Of a stretch of DNA of 64,000 nucleotides, positions 1-9,765 are shown piece after piece. The stretch is taken from assembly GCF_030848805.1 (NCBI RefSeq), contig NC_092361.1, forward strand, positions 3,844,001 through 3,908,000. Direction: 5' to 3'. Position numbers and translations under genes: made by a program. Origin of the DNA: Temnothorax longispinosus (Eukaryota > Arthropoda > Insecta > Hymenoptera > Formicidae). The notes under the pieces were generated by a model. It searched no databases and was not told the DNA's origin. It worked only from the letters and a program-made list of their open reading frames with translations. The number at the start of each line of letters is the position of its first letter. The stretch's first letter is position 1.

Positions 1-2105
1 CGTTAGTTGCTTCTCATTTTCTCTAATAATTTCTTTGTTAAGAAGGTAGCTGTGCAATCGAGACATTATCTAAGGGACTAGATATTTTCTATCAGCCAAT
101 ATTCATGCTTTTTTTATACGATAGGTTATTAATTATTATTGCATTGTTACCAATACACTTTACATTTAAATATCTTTAAATAAATCTGATGTTTGTTTAG
201 TATGATTGGAAAAAGTATTCTTCAACAGTATTCTTCAACATTTCGTCTTCGTAGGGAAGCAGTGCGGTCTAGTGGCAAAGGTGACTCATAAACTGCGAGG
301 ACTCGGATTCGAGTTTATCTGACTACAGTTGGAATATTTTGTCTTTCAGAAGAAATACATTAACTTGTTAGTTTTCTGCCAGAGGTACACCACATATTTT
401 TCAAAAGATTTAGTATTTAGTACGAATACTATAAAATTGCGTAAGGAGCCTTAAAGAGAAGCGTCTCCTTTACCTATGTAACACGGTTGTCTTTTCGAGC
501 GCTTTGCTATCTTGCCTTCTAATCTTTTTTCATGCCAATAGATTCTTCTTCATCGGTTTTACTTTCTTCTACAATGTTTATGGGCAAATTTAAAAATGTT
601 GAAACTTTTTTATTGAATATTTTTTCTCAGAAGTGTCTTTTTTAAGAATATTCAATGCATCTAATTGGCAGAGAATATTCAATGCAAATAATCTGAATGA
701 CTTTTGATATAGAATATTAAAGATTAACTTAAAAATATTTGGATTTGGAGGTTATTGTTTGATTACACAGGAGCTTGTTATTTAGAATTTTATCTTACAC
801 CCTGGCCTACAATGGGGTATAATGAAAGTCATCGTTGGCTTTCTACATCTACATCTTGCAATTACTTTATCACTATTATCATAACTATTATCGACGTGTT
901 ACGGTTGCACGTGTGGCAGTCGTGGCAGAGTAATCGTAAATTTACTGCCAAAATAATTATTATGATCTTGAATAGTATTTCGTAATCCTTCCCCAGTAGA
1001 ATGAGTTAACGTTCCATTACTACAAGCCGTATTTGATGAAAGCACAGTATGCAGAAACGTACCAACATTGTTCGTTATTGCTCGTTATTGGCTGTGTTAT
1101 TGTTTGACATGATTAATTTTAAATTATTTTTCGAGGTGCTTTACTTTATTATTTCGCTGTAAATAATTTTTGGCGTTTTCCGGGAGTCTATCGTAAATAC
1201 TTCCTCGACATAGTTGTTAAACGAGACGACGGGATTTCTTAACGTTAAGATTGGCAGAATTCCATGCTTTTCGCGTTCGGGGCAGAACGAGAGGAAGATG
1301 TAAGAGCAAAAAGCCGTACAACTTATCAGAAACTCCCCGACCGTTTGTTTTCACAGATACAGATACGATACACCGTGCAATGGTACACACACCCACGCAC
1401 ACGTATACACACACATACACAGTCATATACACAGCGAAGGCAATCAGGAGAGATTTCGGATGAACCAATTGATTGCCTGCGCTCTGTGTGCAGGCGAAAT
1501 TAAAAAAGTTGGCTTCCAGGTCGACGCCTCGGTAAACGCCTTGGCCGCTAATTTCTCGATACTGAACATCTACTCGCGCTGCCGTTTCATGCTCGCAATA
1601 TCAATTATCGCTATCTGTTCTTGTCCGTGTGCCGATAATCGTCGCGGATACAAGAGGCCGAAGTACGGTGCGTATGTATGGACGGGTAATATTGCGTGCA
1701 AATTGTGCGACGTTATGCGGACGACGCGTGACCATCGTTCGCGCGTGGCGGTCGGAATACTTTCATTCTATAACCTTTTCCCGCGGGAGGTTTTTATTAC
1801 ATTACTGGGCGATTTTATGAAGGCAATAAAGATAACGTTCCTCTCCCGCGTAAAGTTCGATCCAAATCGTAACCTGTGAGAGAACTGTGCCATCAAAAAT
1901 TTCGAGTATGTATACGACGGTCTCTAGCCATTTTAAATTGAAAGGTAGAACATCATTAATCAATTTTATGAAGGTATAAAGAATATTTAGGAAATGTGCC
2001 GATAAGCGAAAAAATGTACATAAATTCGCACAAATAATATTATTAGACAAAGATCCAGCTTGACCGTACATCGGCACATTTACTGGATTTATCATAGGGG
2101 CGGCA
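1..2105. other. No supported gene; AT-rich intergenic sequence
   Basis: Both strands were read and no recognisable protein was found. The open frames here (the longest about 139 codons, at 1460-1879) show no known motif, and one overlaps an irregular CA-rich tract at 1383-1430. A degenerate tRNA-like relic is listed separately. Confidence 0.6.
258..327 (+). repeat. Degenerate tRNA-like relic (SINE head-like)
   Basis: The segment starts GCAGTGCGGTCTAGTGGCAA, which resembles a tRNA D-arm/A-box region. It carries CAT at the anticodon-loop position and a B-box-like GGATTCGAGT. Arm pairing is poor, so a working tRNA is unlikely. Related copies are at 2104, 3351 (reverse) and 5576, which suggests a tRNA-derived SINE family. 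Confidence 0.45.
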
Positions 2106-2178
2106 GTGTGATCTAGTGGTAGAGCGCCAGACTCATAATCTGAGGAACCAGGTTCCTCAGCTCAAATCGTGCATTTGT
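2104..2178 (+). repeat. tRNA-like sequence, left end of foldback
   Basis: It has an A-box-like TGATCTAGTGGTAGAGCG and the anticodon stem-loop CAGACTCATAATCTGAGG with CAT in the loop. After that the TTCCTCAGCTCAAATC region does not form a proper T-arm. It is probably a SINE head or tRNA relic, not a functional tRNA-Met. Confidence 0.5.
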
Positions 2179-2333
2179 ATACCATGCGTACTCACGACGC
2201 ATAGTGTAGCCCCAGCCTTACACTCTTTACTATATATCCAGCTTTACTATATACAACACTATGACGTTTATCGTGATGAGCGTTTGGAATATGGCGCTTT
2301 CCTTTTCCGAGAATTACTCGGCAACGATGACGG

Positions 2334-2570
2334 CTAATTACGCGACGGAAGGACAAGTTGTGCCGAGGAGTTGGCCAGTGTAGATGGGATGGGCGGCGGC
2401 GGCTGTACGGAGGGTGGCGGCGGCGGCTGTACGGAGGGTGGCGCCGGCGGCTGAATCGACGACCGCAACAGCCACATCAGTATCTGCTGCTGTTGCTGCT
2501 GCTGCTGTCGCAGCATCATCCTAACCATTTGCTGCTGGAACCTCCTATGCTCCAAACCAGGAACAAGGGA
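2334..2570 (-). pseudogene. C-terminal fragment of a Gln/Pro-rich TE-type protein (left arm)
   Basis: Read on the minus strand, the frame runs from a GLEHRRFQQQMVRMMLRQ segment through a run of eight Gln, then repeated SVQPPPP, and ends LPSRN-stop. The frame continues upstream into the foldback centre without a recognisable domain. The architecture resembles the tails of DNA-transposon accessory proteins, but that is inference from composition only. No N-terminal DNA-binding domain is present, so it is treated as a fragment. Confidence 0.4.
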
Positions 2571-2909
2571 GAAGACGGAGGTCCGGGAAGGCATCGGGCG
2601 ACGCGACGGCGGAGAAACCGTGGGTTTTCGACACAGTTTGCATAGCAACTGTCGCTGTTGCGTCATCATATCGGCTGGTTTTTCTGGCCGCACGAGATCA
2701 AGCAGAGGAAGTCTCCACCCCCCGCGGGCCAAGCAAGAGGACATGGCACGATGCTCCTCCAATGACCGGCGGTTACGTCGGCGGCAGGACGTAAACGTCC
2801 CGGAAACGTCCAGGCGGCCCGATGGGGCCACCTTCCTAGGGCAGGACGATTCAGCCGCCGGCGCCACCCTCCGTACAGCCGCCGCCGACCATCCGATCTA
2901 CACTGGCCA

Positions 2910-3123
2910 AATACCCCTACCTGGTTTGGAGCATAAGAGGTTCCAGCAGCAAATGGTTAGGATGATGCTGCGACAGCAGCAGCAGCAACAGCAGCAGATA
3001 CTGATGTGGCTGTTGCGGTCGTCGATTCAGCCGCCGGCGCCACCCTCCGTACAGCCGCCGCCGCCCATCCCATCTACACTGGCCAACTCCTCGGCACAAC
3101 TTGTCCTTCCGTCGCGTAATTAG
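2910..3123 (+). pseudogene. C-terminal fragment of the same Gln/Pro-rich protein (right arm)
   Basis: This is the mirror copy of the fragment at 2334-2570, with the same Gln run and the same LPSRN-stop ending, but one fewer SVQPPPP unit. Its upstream frame runs into unrelated sequence in the foldback centre. Confidence 0.4.
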
Positions 3124-3278
3124 CCGTCATCGTTGTCGAGTAATTCTCGGAAAAGGAAAGCGCCATATTCCAAACGCTCATCACGATAAACGTCATAGTG
3201 TTGTATATAGTAAAGCTGGATATATAGTAAAGAGTGTAAGGCTGGGGCTACACTATGCGTCGTGAGTACGCATGGTAT

Positions 3279-3351
3279 ACAAATGCACGATTTGAGCTGA
3301 GGAACCTGGTTCCTCAGATTATGAGTCTGGCGCTCTACCACTAGATCACAC
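3279..3351 (-). repeat. tRNA-like sequence, right end of foldback
   Basis: This is the reverse-complement twin of the tRNA-like end at 2104-2178 and closes the inverted duplication. It is followed on the plus strand by a T run. Confidence 0.5.
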
Positions 3352-5575
3352 TTTTTTTTTGGTTCCGTGGAAGAGAGGAAATGCCTTGCGCACACCCGGA
3401 CTTCGGCCATCCGGGTAGTGTGGGGCTTGCACCCACTAAAACCTCTTTCCCTAAACATAGCACTAGGGACATACAGTCACATGTAAGATCTATTTTGTTT
3501 AAACCTTACTTATACAAAAGATTACTCGATTCCCGGGAAGGGACGTGCATTCATCGAACGAGATATTTATTAAAGTGTATCCGCAGTTTTATTTTAATTA
3601 AAAATGGCTACAAATATCGCTCTCCTGAGACCGCCTCTATACGCACGCTTTTCATACATTCACTCACTCGCTCAATAAATACCCTCACGCACACTTATCG
3701 CTCATTATGCGTCACGCCGAAGATGGTCGTCATATCAAAATGTACGCGTCTCGATAGGAATTAAGAGAATACTAATTCGTCACTGGGACGGAGTATGCGA
3801 TATATGGATACATTTGTATAGCGCTAGAATTATTGTACTCTCCGAGGACGCGTGCCGATCACGATTTAAGTTCGTGCTAGAGACAAGTACTCATCTGCGT
3901 GCTTGGGTACCTCCTGCGCTTCCCTTGTTGGCTCTCTCGCCTGTTCCGGGGATCCTTGCCTCACGTGGCTGAGAGAATGCTGAACGGGCCGTATTGCTCC
4001 GCAGTAAGTTTGATCGCCTTATCCTGACTCGCGTCTCAATCCACAGTCAGTCCGCTCGTCGTAAGGCCCGTATTTAGAATTAGGTGTGGTCGGCTCGGAG
4101 TCCCCAGAACGAAAGAGGTCGAGCTTCGCTCGGTCTCGTCGATCACCGCGGATCGCTGATCGATTGTCATGCGCAGATCATGCGCTTCTTATTTCGGGAG
4201 AAGCATGAGGTGGTGGAATAAAGCGCGCACATTCAGATCATTACCTTACACACATGACGCGGAACACCAGAGGTACACTTCACGGCATGCAACAGTCCTC
4301 ACGCAGAGGGGACAAGAGGGGCGTAAACCAGACAAAAAACCAACGAAAGGTTACCAGTACGGGTCACGCGGATCTTCGGAGGAAGGAGTCCCTAGTCGAG
4401 TGAGTCTGACACAAGTGTCATCATTTGATTACCTCAGAGAAGCCACATGATAGTAGATGCGGACACCATATCATTGTGGGATCTCTTCATCGGCTACGGG
4501 ACCCTTTCTCCAAAGAAGGAAACGCGCTCCCGTATCAGGATCGCGCACAGGTGGGCGAAAACGAGACGAACAGAAATTCCCCATCCGGATGAGGAATTTC
4601 AAATCACAAAACTAAGATACGAGTCAAGATTGGCCCGTCCGCGCGAAAAGGCCCAAGCCTTATCAAAAAGAGAACCACTAGGTTTCCCATCCCCGGCCGA
4701 GTCGAACAATAAACCCGGCGATAGTAGAGTCGCGCACCCTCCCTCAACCTCACCGAGGAACTCGGGCGAAGGGTGCGAGAAAACGCAAATAGGACGGCAC
4801 CGTCCCAAGCCGGGGGACCCCCCCAGGGGACGACCAACCGCGCCCCGACGCCACAAGAAAGCTCGTGGAACTCATTGCGAACAACGAGACCAGAGCCCAA
4901 ACAGCGGTAGGCGACAGACCCACGACCGGCCGACCCCAGGGGGGGGCTGCCGATCATACCTGTAAACGTATATTGTATATACAATACATTTATTCAAACT
5001 TAAATATATGAGGTATATGTTTACCTTTGTCTTGATAAATAATAATAATAAATAATAAAAGTGATTGCGGCTAAAAGAGTTATAATTATTATTTGTATCT
5101 CGTCATCCAGTTTTTGCAAAAGCGCCGTGTATGTTTCTGTTAAAAGAATAAAAGGACATTATTATATATAGTATTTAAAATAATATAAGACATTACTAGA
5201 TAATATAAAGACTATTCCCTTTACCTCTAAAAAATCGAAATACTTCGACGGCAAAGGCCGTCGATACGGCCGATGAGACCATTATTCCACGACAGTACGG
5301 GCCACAGAAAATCATTTTTAACAAAATAATTTAAGATTACTTAGATTACTTTTGCAAAAGCTTCGGTTCGCCCACTGGTTCTTTCGGCGCGGGATGTCGG
5401 AGCAATGTACGGCGTGCCACTGTAAGGGCACGGGTTTGGGCCCGCGGTCCTTACTCGGTTAGGCGGAGCGCGTGCCTCGAGGGCTTCGTGCCCCGACGGT
5501 CACGGTGTTCTAGAGCCAAGCGTGTCAGAGTGGCGTGAGCCGTGAGGCTTCGCGGTCCACGCTTGGCCGCGGGGT
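3352..5575. other. Unrecognised block, GC-rich at 3840-4960
   Basis: No known protein was recognised. Two forward frames, 4169-4450 (93 codons) and 4447-4965 (172 codons, Arg/Pro-rich), overlap at ATGA. Their composition (GC-rich, many Arg, Pro and Gly) looks like retroelement leader or gag-like sequence, but no motif supports that. The block ends near a perfect 16-bp palindrome, TATTGTATATACAATA (4971-4986), and then becomes AT-rich to about 5340. A further GC-rich stretch (5360-5575) leads into the tRNA-like repeat. Confidence 0.4.
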
Positions 5576-5790
5576 GGCAGTGTGGTCTTGTGGTAAAGCG
5601 CCAGACTCGTAACCTCGAGGAACCGGGTTTGAGTCTACCTGATCACAGGAATTTTTATATTCCAAACTGCACCCTCCCGCACGAGTAGGGCTCCGTGCGG
5701 AGAATCTGGGCTATCTTTCGGAGGAGACATTAAATTTGAAATTGGTCGTAAAGCTTGGGGAGCTTGGGAGTATATTACATTTCTTTTACA
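5576..5790 (+). repeat. tRNA-derived SINE-like element
   Basis: A tRNA-like head (GGCAGTGTGGTCTTGTGGTA, loop containing CGT, B-box-like GGGTTTGAGTC) is followed by a non-tRNA tail. The tail contains GGCTATCTTTCGGAGGAGAC, which resembles retroposon 3' regions of the type CTTTCGGATGAGAC. The head-plus-tail layout fits a SINE better than a tRNA gene. No target-site duplication was identified by eye. Confidence 0.5.
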
Positions 5791-5809
5791 ACCATATTTT
5801 TGCGATTAG

Positions 5810-5840
5810 TATAAAAGTATATATATATATATATATATAT
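5810..5840. repeat. (TA)n microsatellite
   Basis: An uninterrupted TA run directly precedes the truncated first copy of the 1.7 kb repeat. In the other copies this position holds CG-rich terminal sequence instead. Confidence 0.9.
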
Positions 5841-7214
5841 ACGTGTTTTTAAAAAATATATATCAATCACCCGAGCGAATCTATATTACGCGATAGATAC
5901 TGAAGTAAATATAATGCATGCACAATTAATATGCTTTATTTTTACCAATTAAATGAGCCGCGACGCCACTCGTTCCGGAGCCGATCCGTACCGTGCCCGC
6001 CGCGATCAGGAAAGATAAAGATCGCCTGGAAAACTTGTTCGTCCCAACATAGAAATATTTCTCGATCTCTATTCGTTCCTAGCAACCATCTGTCACATTT
6101 AAACGATATGTCTTAGATAATATGAATGCTCTTAATGATTGTCGGTTTAATAAATTGACACATAGAACACGACAAGTTTACACGATATAATTGAATAATA
6201 ATACTTTAACATGTACCATTACTATATTATTACTGAAATCTATTATTACATACTTTTATTACTTTTATCAGAATTGTGTAATAATATTGATTAATGCAAA
6301 ATATACAATGCAAAACAATAGCCACATAAAGGAGAGCAATTTTATTCTGATTAATATATTTATAGTTATATTTATATAAAACAATGTTTATCACTACTTG
6401 CATTGAAAATGTGCGTTTAAGTGTTATCTCATTAAATTTTACAAAATAAGTAGTTTAAAACTTCGTCCTTAGGTTCATGACCATGAAATATAATAAAATA
6501 TAATGACAAATATAAATATATATATTTGTAAGAAGTATAACTTTTGTAAAACATGTTTTTGGACATTTCTTTAACTTATTAGTATATTAAAATTTACTTA
6601 CACACTATTCTTTCTTCTTCATCTACATACGAAGTTACAAATTATCTTCTTTATTTCTCAGTATTGTTATCCATTCGCTAAATGTAACGCCCTTCTGATA
6701 ACTCATTAGCAAAATAGATATCGACAAAATCATTTATTGCGTTGTGTACAAAACGCGTGGGTTTATAGAACTCTAGAGAATTCATGAGCTACTTGGAACT
6801 ATTCTGGCTTAAAATCAGACTTAACATTTTTTTTTTAATTCATGGATTAAACGCAGGCCGGTGGATGGCCGAAGGAAGATCGGTGGAATAAACGCAGGCC
6901 GGTGTTTTTTTTATCAGGAATTTAAGTACTCGTCAAAATGCTACAGATGAGCTATTCAGAACTATTCGGTCTTAAAGTTGGGTGTAAAGTTAGCACCCCA
7001 TTTTTTAATTGCTTTTTTTATAGTGTTAATCGCCGGAACTCTATTTAAATACATAAAAATACTTCTATACTCTTCGAAAAGAAGCTGGAACTCTAATCAG
7101 AACTATCGAATTTTAAAATAGGGATGTTATCTTCACACACCCGATGAACGTATATATTTCGATTGAGCTCAGATTCTAGCAATCTGGTCCTAAGGTCGAA
7201 TTCAATTTTTCGGA
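5841..7214 (+). mobile_element. Copy 1 of a ~1.7 kb non-coding repeat (truncated at both ends)
   Basis: The sequence from ACGTGTTTTTAAAAAATATA to TTCAATTTTTCGGA matches the third copy (from 9852) and the reverse complement of the second copy. It lacks about 90 bp of the left end and about 230 bp of the right end seen in copy 3. Internal landmarks include GAGCCGCGACGCCACTCGTT and two AAACGCAGGCCGGTG direct repeats. No frame longer than about 65 codons exists, so it is probably a non-autonomous element. Confidence 0.75.
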
Positions 7215-7226
7215 GTATTCACAGTA

Positions 7227-7240
7227 AACCTAACCTAACC
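7227..7240. repeat. Short CCTAA telomere-like motif at a repeat junction
   Basis: The bases AACCTAACCTAACC match a little over two units of the insect telomere repeat (TTAGG)n read on the other strand. They sit exactly between copies 1 and 2 of the large repeat. At this length chance is possible. Confidence 0.4.
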
Positions 7241-8978
7241 TTGTTGTTAATATTTAATTTACTTTCTCAATTATTTGTTACGTAACTCTAATACCAACTA
7301 ACTTTCTCGCGTTCACAAAGCAAGCCAATCTCGTTTATATTAACAACGAACGAATTTTTAGTTACGAGATTATTTTGAGAAGCCTAATATGAGAAGCCTG
7401 TTTCTGATAATAAAACGGCAGGAAGCAAAAACAGATGGAAACTTACTTGACTATAGCAATTCCGAAAAATTGAATTTGACCTTAGGACCAGATTGCTAGA
7501 ATCTAACTGAGCTCAATCGAAATATATGCGTTCATCGGGTGTGTGAAGATAACACCCCTATTTTAAAATTCGATAGTTCAGATTTGAGTTCTGATTTGAG
7601 TTCCAGCTTCTTTTCGAAGAGTATAGAAGTATTTTTATGTATTTAAATAGAGTTCCGGCGATTAACACTATAAAAAAAGCAATTAAAAATGGGGTGCTAA
7701 CTTTACACCCAACTTTAAGACCGAATAGTTCTGAATAGCACATCTGTAGCATTTTGACGAGTACTTAAATTCCTGATAAAAAAAACACCGGCCTGCATTT
7801 ATTCCACCGATCTTTTTTCGGCCATCCACCGGCCTGCGTTTAATCCATGAATTAAAAAAAAAAAAAATGTTAAGTCTGATTTTAAGCCAGAATAGTTCCA
7901 AGTAGCTCATGAATTCTCTAGAGTTCTATAAACCCACGCGTGTTGTACACAACGCAACAAATGATTTTGTCGATATCTATTTTGCTAATGAGTTATCAGA
8001 AGGGCGTTACATTTAGCGAATCGATAACAATACTGAGAAATGAAGAAGATAATTTGTAACTTCGTATGTAGATGAAGAAGAAAGAATAGTGTAAGTAAAT
8101 TTTAATATACTAATAAGTTAAAGAAGTGTCCAAAAACATGTTTTACAAAATATTAGGACAGTTATACTTCTTACAAATATATATATTTATATTTGTCATT
8201 ATTTTTTATTATATTTCATGGTCATGAACATATAGAAGAAGTTTAAAACTACTTATTTTGTAAAATTTAATAAGATAACACTTAAACGCACATTTTCAAT
8301 GCAAGTAGTGATAAACATTGTTTTATATAAATATAACTATAAATATATTAATCAGTATAAAATTGCTCTCCTTTATGTAGCTATTGTTTTACATTGTATA
8401 TTTTGCATTAATTAATATTATTACACAATTCTGATAAAAGTAATAAAAGTATGTAATAATAGATTTCAGTAATAATATAGTAATGGTACGTGTTAAAGTA
8501 TTATTATTCAATTATCTCGTGTAAACTTGTCGTGTTCTATGTGTCAATTTATTAAACCGACAATCATTAAGAGCATTCATATTATCTAAGACATATCGTT
8601 TAAATGTGACAGATGGTTGCTAGGAACGAATAGAGATCGAGAAATATTTCTATGTTGGGACGAACAAGTTTTCCAAGCGATCTTTATCTTTCCTGATCAC
8701 GGTGGGCACGGTACGGATCGGCTCCGGAACGAGTGGCGTCGCGGCTCATTTAATTGGTAAAAATAAAGCATATTAATTGTGCATGCATTATATTTACTTC
8801 AGTATTTATCGCGTAATATAGATTCGTTCGGGTGATTGATATATATTTTTTAAAAACACGTATTCCGCGATACCTGTTCGGCCGAAGGCGCGTCGCGAGG
8901 GCAGTCGCGCAAAATCGATCATATTTTCGCATTTCGCGAATATGGCAGTAGATATGTAAGTATATATATATATGATAC
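7239..8978 (-). mobile_element. Copy 2 of the ~1.7 kb non-coding repeat (reverse orientation)
   Basis: The reverse complement matches copy 3 nearly end to end, from GCGAAATGCGAAAATATGAT at the 8.95 kb side to AATATTAACAACAAGG at the 7.24 kb side. Together with copy 1 it forms a long inverted repeat (arms about 5841-7214 and 7463-8861, spacer about 250 bp). No coding capacity was recognised. Confidence 0.75.
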
Positions 8979-9160
8979 CTTATACTGCGCATACCGGGAT
9001 TTTGACTATAGTAGTGTTCCTGAACATTTTATTTTTAATAATAAATTAATTATACATGAGTATCTGCCTACTTACTATAATATCTATTTACCTGATGTGG
9101 ATGAATGGACATAATTTTTCAAAAGTATGAAATTTTTAATAAACGTATTCAACAATAAAA

Positions 9161-9273
9161 GGGGCCAATTCCTTTTAGTGACACAAGTTGACACAAACAC
9201 CGTTCTATCATTCTTGACATTCAATGAATAACAAAGACAGAACGACACTTGTGTCACTAAAAGGAAATGGCCT
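9161..9273. mobile_element. Short hairpin MITE, TIR ...CCTTTTAGTGACACAAG
   Basis: The left end GGCCAATTCCTTTTAGTGAC is mirrored at the right end by GTCACTAAAAGGAAATGGCC. The TIRs are about 26 bp with few mismatches and the element is about 113 bp. A possible AATAA duplication flanks it. It is non-coding, and its superfamily is not assigned. Confidence 0.7.
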
Positions 9274-9317
9274 AATAACTCCATAATGATATATAATATA
9301 TAAAGATGACTCTTTAC

Positions 9318-9430
9318 CTGAAAAAAACACCACCCATGAAGCCGACTGTCAAATCGCCGGGCGGAATCGCTGCCGGCTGCGTTTCAATACGCATTATTAT
9401 TAATAATATTAAGAAAAACTTTGCGACCAT
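9318..9430 (-). CDS. Candidate first coding exon of a secreted or receptor protein
   Basis: On the minus strand an ATG (9430-9428) in a favourable context (A at -3, G at +4) opens a 37-codon frame. It has a textbook signal peptide: MVAK, then the hydrophobic core FFLILLII, then a polar and Ala/Pro stretch. After it come the residues IPPGDLTVGFMGGVFF and a consensus donor CAG|GTAAAG. The exon ends in phase 2. No continuation exon was found within 1-9300, which is almost entirely repeats, so the rest of the gene may lie left of the window. The mature part is too short to name a family; an extracellular ligand-binding domain start is one guess. Chance occurrence cannot be excluded without a transcript. 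Confidence 0.45.
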
Positions 9431-9479
9431 TTTAATTGCAATGGTGCCTGCGACCTGCTACGGACAACACACCGAATGA

Positions 9480-9665
9480 GAATGATTTTAAATTTACAGG
9501 ACGAGGACGTAAATAAGGACTGAGCCCTAAATGCGCATGCTCGAATCCGATTGGTCAGACGCTGGTTTCGTTTCCCGCGCGGAAACTTCCACGCGCCGAA
9601 AGCGCCGCGGCGCGCAGCGTCGCTACGCGTCCCGCTCTTAACTTCGCGCTTATGAATTTTCCGAG
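9480..9665 (-). promoter_or_regulatory. CpG-rich promoter-like stretch upstream of the candidate exon
   Basis: A dense CpG patch lies just upstream (minus strand) of the signal-peptide exon. It contains a CCAAT box on the minus strand (plus ATTGG at 9549-9553), an E2F-like TTTCCCGC (9571-9578) and GCGCATGC (near 9533), which resembles half of an NRF-1 site. Such clusters are typical of animal promoters, but short motifs occur by chance and no start site can be proven. Confidence 0.35.
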
Positions 9666-9765
9666 CTTCGAGTAAGAAACTAAGAAATATTACATGCTCG
9701 CCTACTTTTCATTACGATTATTTCGCATTCTAACGAATAGGCGTATTAATACTCTCGGTAGATAT

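Larger units (their letters stand above)
2106..3351. mobile_element. Inverted-duplication (foldback) element with tRNA-like ends
   Basis: The left arm (about 2106-2561) is repeated in reverse complement at about 2919-3351, almost base for base. Both outer ends are the same tRNA-like sequence (CTAGTGGTAGAGCGCC with a CAT loop). The arms differ mainly by one extra 24-bp GC-rich repeat unit (GGCGGCTGTACGGAGGGT) in the left arm. A third partial copy of that segment sits in the 357-bp centre at 2855-2910. Each arm carries the same Gln/Pro-rich reading frame pointing outward. The high arm identity implies a recent inversion-duplication or continuing gene conversion. An assembly artefact is the main alternative. 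Confidence 0.75.

Noticed and set aside
1460..1879. 139-codon plus-strand frame
   Set aside because: No signal peptide, domain or splice structure recognised; the opposite strand has an equally long frame next to it.
2104..2178. Functional tRNA-Met gene
   Set aside because: The anticodon arm looks good but the T-arm and acceptor stem do not pair; copies elsewhere and the foldback context indicate a SINE-type relic.
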